Assembly (NCBI GenBank): GCA_910586445.1
Contig: CAJUHV010000031.1
Span: forward strand, 1-44,343
Origin: an uncultured Eubacterium sp.
Lineage (GTDB): Bacteria > Bacillota > Clostridia > Lachnospirales > Lachnospiraceae
Direction: 5' to 3'
DNA: 44,343 nucleotides
The notes under the pieces: generated by a model
Told to the model about the DNA's origin: nothing
Seen by the model: the letters and a program-made list of their open reading frames with translations, nothing else
The model's database searches: none
Part shown: one piece after another, positions 41,494 to 44,343 of the stretch
Layout: every line of letters begins with the position of its first letter
Position numbering within the stretch: position 1 is the stretch's first letter
Position numbers and translations under genes: made by a program

Positions 41494-42379
41494 TGTGACA
41501 AAAAAGTTTGGATCATTTAAGGCACTTGATCAGGTGCATATGCATGTAAAGCCGGGGGCAATATATGGGCTGGTGGGGCCGAACGGGGCCGGTAAGTCTA
41601 CGATTATACGCCATATTACAGGTGCATATCGCCAGGATGAAGGCGAGATCCGGGTGGACGGACAGATTGTTTATGAAAATGCAAAAGTAAAAGAAGAGAT
41701 CGCATATATACCAGATGATATTTTTTATTTTAATCAGGCAAATTTAAAGGATATGATGAAATTTTATAGCGGCCTGTATCCGCGTTTTGATATGGCATTG
41801 TTTGAGCGGCTGCAGGAATGCTTTCCATCCATCAGCAAAAAGCATACAATCCGCAGGCTGTCCAAAGGCATGCAGAAGCAGGCTGCGTTCTGGCTGGCAA
41901 TCTGCTGCCGGCCGAAGCTGCTGATTCTGGATGAGCCGGTGGATGGGCTTGACCCGGTTATGCGCAGGCAGGTATGGAGCCTTTTAATGTCGGATGTCGT
42001 AGAGCATGGCACGACAGTGCTTGTATCTTCACACAACCTGCGTGAATTGGAAGATGTATGTGATCATGTAGGAATCATGCATCATGGCAGGGTCATTATG
42101 GAAAAGTCACTGGATGATTTACAGGGCAGTGTATCCAAGATACAGGTAGCTTTTGAGAGCGAGGAGCTGCCGCCGTTCCCGGAAGGAATGCAGATTCTGC
42201 ATAAGACAAGGGCCGGCCGGGTGCATACGCTGATTATCCGCGGGGAGCAGGAGCTGCTGCGTACACAGATTGCGTCGCTTCAGCCTCTTTTACTGGATAT
42301 CCTTCCGCTGACGCTGGAAGAAATCTTTATTTATGAGCTGGGAGGTGCAGAATATGAAGTCAAAGATATCCTTCTTTAA
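41477..42379 (+). CDS. ABC transporter ATP-binding protein (YtrB-like)
   Basis: A 300-residue ATPase: Walker A GPNGAGKST, signature LSKGMQKQ, Walker B LLILDEPVDGLD, H-loop VSSHNLRELE. A C-terminal extension of about 90 residues (from SLDDLQGSV) is usual for this branch. Start at 41477 behind GGGAGG; the gene overlaps the regulator before it by 17 bases and the permease after it by 26 bases, so the three are translationally coupled. Export of an antimicrobial or lipid-like compound is possible but unproven. Confidence 0.93.
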   Translation: MIEVINVTKKFGSFKALDQVHMHVKPGAIYGLVGPNGAGKSTIIRHITGAYRQDEGEIRVDGQIVYENAKVKEEIAYIPDDIFYFNQANLKDMMKFYSGLYPRFDMALFERLQECFPSISKKHTIRRLSKGMQKQAAFWLAICCRPKLLILDEPVDGLDPVMRRQVWSLLMSDVVEHGTTVLVSSHNLRELEDVCDHVGIMHHGRVIMEKSLDDLQGSVSKIQVAFESEELPPFPEGMQILHKTRAGRVHTLIIRGEQELLRTQIASLQPLLLDILPLTLEEIFIYELGGAEYEVKDILL

Positions 42380-44213
42380 CAAAGCGATATTTAAAAGAAA
42401 TATGACCGGGGGCATCGTCCTGTGGGCAGGTTTTGTAATGGCATACGTTGTGCTGTTTCCGCTGATCCTATATTATTCGGTGAACGATCAGCATTGGATG
42501 CAGGAGCTGGCGTCTGCTGAACGCATTCTGGCAGTAGAGCATGCCTTTATGGAGATTATTTGGAATAACAGTATATTGGTGCCGATGTATGCAGTTACAG
42601 CTATTATAACAGCAATGCATTTATTTTCTTATTTGTTTACGGCCAGAAATTCTAATATGATCCATACTTATCCGGTAAGCAGGATAAGCCTGTTTAGCAC
42701 AAACTACATCAGCGGAATGCTTTATCTGACAGTACCTCAGATCTTTGCGTCACTGCTGGCACTGCTTGTGCAGGTATCTGCAGGCGGCGGTACGGCAGTG
42801 GTAGTAAAGAGCTGGTTTATGTGGATCGGGACAATGTTTATAGAGACATTGTTTTTCTTCAGCCTGTCTGTGTGTGTATTGATGTTTGTAGGCAATATAG
42901 CTGCGGTTCCGATACTGTATCTGATTATCAATTTTTTGTACAGGGGAGTGCTGGCGATCTTTGAGACAATGGTAGAGGCAGCCTGCTATGGAGTGGTTGG
43001 TATCAGCACGAATATAATAGAAGTACTGACTCCGATTTTATATATGTCAAAGAAAATCGGCGTGCATGCTATAGACTATGATAATAGATACATTTATGAT
43101 ATGTGGGGAGAGAAAGCGCTGTTTGGGTATTTTGCCGCGGCAGCCCTGCTGACGCTGATCGCATGGGCCACATACCAGAAAAAACACATCGAAACAGCCG
43201 GAGATGTGATTACGGTAGAATGGATGAAACCGATCTTTCGATGGGGAGTTGCAGTATGTACATCTGCGCTGGGAGCTGTTTTTTTTGGACAGCTGTTTCT
43301 CAGCAGGTCATTTACTACGATCGTTATTTTGGGACTGATTGCCGGAATTGCTGCATTTTTTATCGCACAGATGCTGATTGAGCGCAGTTTTCGTGTGTTT
43401 AACAGCAGAAGGGTTCGTGAAGGCATTTTGTTTACAGCAGTCATGTGTGCATGTTATATAACACTGGATGCAGATGTGCTTGGATACGAAAAAATGATTC
43501 CGGCGCAGGATCAGATCGGCGGGATTAAAGTATACGGGCCTGACCTGTACATGTATGCTGTTTCGGAGGATGAGGTAACATGGGCCAGGGATATTCATAA
43601 GCAGATCATAGATTCAAAAAAAGAGTTTGAGTCTTATCTCACGACAGACGGTGAGTATTATAATATCAGCCTGTCGTATGACTTAAAGGACGGCTCTAGT
43701 CTGTACAGAAGCTATATGATACCGGATCTGGAGGAGAAAGAAAGCGTTTCTGGACAGGTTGATGCATATGCAAGGCAGCCGGAAGTTATTTTAAAAGAAA
43801 ACTTTGGTGTTCATTATCCCGACATAGAAATATATGGAGGCAGGATCGAATGGTATGACACGGATCAATATGCCGCAAAGGAAGATTATACGATGGAAAT
43901 GGACACGGAAGTCAGGTTATCAGAAGAAGATGCAGTAAAACTGTACGAAGCAGTCATAAAAGATGCCCAGGAAGGACATTTTAGGCTGGAAGATAATGGG
44001 ACAGAAACAGTAAGCGGATTTGGCAATCTGATACTGGAAGTAAGGGATGAGCAGGGATTTATGTCAGCCCGTAATGGAGCTTATTATGACAACGAATCGT
44101 CAAAAGATGGATATGCGGAGATCTGGCTGACCAGTGCACATACAAATCTGATTAAGGCGATGGATGAGTTGGGATATATATCTGACGACCTGAGAGAGCA
44201 TATTGGATTATGA
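42354..44213 (+). CDS. Large ABC-2 type permease (DUF6449-like)
   Basis: A 619-residue membrane protein. About 9-10 membrane helices fill residues 20-385, including LWAGFVMAYVVLFPLILYY and LSVCVLMFVGNIAAVPILYL. From about residue 390 a hydrophilic, acidic domain (DQIGGIKVYGPDLYMYAVSE, then WYDTDQYAAKEDYT) extends to the C-terminus, the layout seen in DUF6449 permeases of YtrA-regulated ABC operons. ATG at 42354 follows GGGAGG. Partner of the overlapping ATPase gene. Substrate unknown. Confidence 0.85.
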   Translation: MKSKISFFNKAIFKRNMTGGIVLWAGFVMAYVVLFPLILYYSVNDQHWMQELASAERILAVEHAFMEIIWNNSILVPMYAVTAIITAMHLFSYLFTARNSNMIHTYPVSRISLFSTNYISGMLYLTVPQIFASLLALLVQVSAGGGTAVVVKSWFMWIGTMFIETLFFFSLSVCVLMFVGNIAAVPILYLIINFLYRGVLAIFETMVEAACYGVVGISTNIIEVLTPILYMSKKIGVHAIDYDNRYIYDMWGEKALFGYFAAAALLTLIAWATYQKKHIETAGDVITVEWMKPIFRWGVAVCTSALGAVFFGQLFLSRSFTTIVILGLIAGIAAFFIAQMLIERSFRVFNSRRVREGILFTAVMCACYITLDADVLGYEKMIPAQDQIGGIKVYGPDLYMYAVSEDEVTWARDIHKQIIDSKKEFESYLTTDGEYYNISLSYDLKDGSSLYRSYMIPDLEEKESVSGQVDAYARQPEVILKENFGVHYPDIEIYGGRIEWYDTDQYAAKEDYTMEMDTEVRLSEEDAVKLYEAVIKDAQEGHFRLEDNGTETVSGFGNLILEVRDEQGFMSARNGAYYDNESSKDGYAEIWLTSAHTNLIKAMDELGYISDDLREHIGL

Positions 44214-44255
44214 GCAAATGATCTATCTGTAGTCATAAAATTTTTGGGTTTCAGA

Positions 44256-44343
44256 GCATGTCTTAAAACTGCTTTCTGTGAGCTGTACCCACAGGGCATG
44301 ATATGCTTCACACTTAGTATCCATAGGGCATGATATGGAGAAT
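44256..44343. mobile_element. Degenerate MITE-like element, cut by window edge
   Basis: From GAGCATGTCTTAAAACTGC through TTCTGTGAGCTGTACCC to GCATGATATGCTTCACACTT this matches the left half of the 40.9-kb element with scattered changes, and the last bases GGAGAAT match the 15.7-kb element. Its right end lies beyond the window. It follows the permease gene by about 40 bases. Confidence 0.7.

Overview
The window looks like chromosome of a strictly anaerobic, low-to-mid GC Firmicute, most likely a gut Lachnospiraceae or close Clostridia relative. This is inferred from gene content and from strong AGGAGG ribosome sites: a PTS-based hexitol locus, FeoA/FeoA/FeoB plus a Cys-rich FeoB partner, a flavodiiron protein, a DUF3793 protein, type 1d aspartate aminotransferase and YtrA-type GntR regulator. 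No replication origin, rRNA, CRISPR array or prophage is visible. There is one tRNA, tRNA-Thr(GGT).

Layout. 1-1.5 kb: an IS607-type element (serine recombinase plus a truncated TnpB) on the minus strand, next to an ABC ATPase that has lost sight of its permease. 2.3-4.9 kb: an AT-rich divergent region, a cytoplasmic GH79 glycosidase and an 11-copy 18-bp tandem repeat. 4.9-8.7 kb: two radical-SAM genes (the second frameshifted), aroC and a PerR/Fur-type regulator. 8.8-11.2 kb: a soluble CZB chemoreceptor and a GT2 glycosyltransferase. 11.2-12.5 kb: a repeat-rich scar and one unrecognised gene. 12.6-16.1 kb: the ferrous iron (feo) operon behind a clear palindromic operator. 16.1-18.4 kb: a truncated receiver domain and a sensory [FeFe]-hydrogenase-like protein fused to a chemoreceptor signalling domain. 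18.5-21.3 kb: a zinc/cadmium export operon (ArsR-type sensor, HMA protein, P1B ATPase). 21.3-23.4 kb: DUF3793 and aminotransferase. 23.5-26.8 kb (minus strand): an acyl-CoA dehydrogenase/ETF-alpha/rubredoxin triple fusion followed by a flavodiiron protein. 27.9-34.4 kb: a mannitol-type PTS locus with MtlR, EIIA, a 1-phosphofructokinase-like kinase and a sorbose-1-phosphate-reductase-like dehydrogenase. 34.6-40.5 kb: a membrane chemoreceptor, M19 dipeptidase, MIF-like tautomerase, apt plus purine permease, YbjQ protein and a deoxyinosine glycosylase. 41.1-44.2 kb: a YtrA-type regulator with ABC ATPase and large permease.

How the genes fit together. Three modules stand out. (1) The fusion protein plus flavodiiron protein form a two-gene chain that could carry electrons from an acyl-CoA through FAD sites and rubredoxin to O2 (or NO). 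(2) The hexitol locus has no mannitol-1-phosphate 5-dehydrogenase gene. Its dehydrogenase and kinase families instead suggest oxidation next to the phosphate to give fructose 1-phosphate, then phosphorylation to fructose 1,6-bisphosphate. Two matching operators with identical promoter spacing tie the locus to MtlR. (3) The hydrogenase-like sensor keeps the four cluster-binding cysteines but has Pro in place of the catalytic proton-relay Cys, and it ends in a chemoreceptor hairpin, so it may report H2 or redox state to chemotaxis-type kinases.

A family of small inverted-repeat elements (ends reading GAGCGTGTTTGAAAAATGC) occurs at least three times, including across the feoB stop codon and in the leader of the YtrA-type operon. 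All functional statements come from sequence reading alone; no database search was run.
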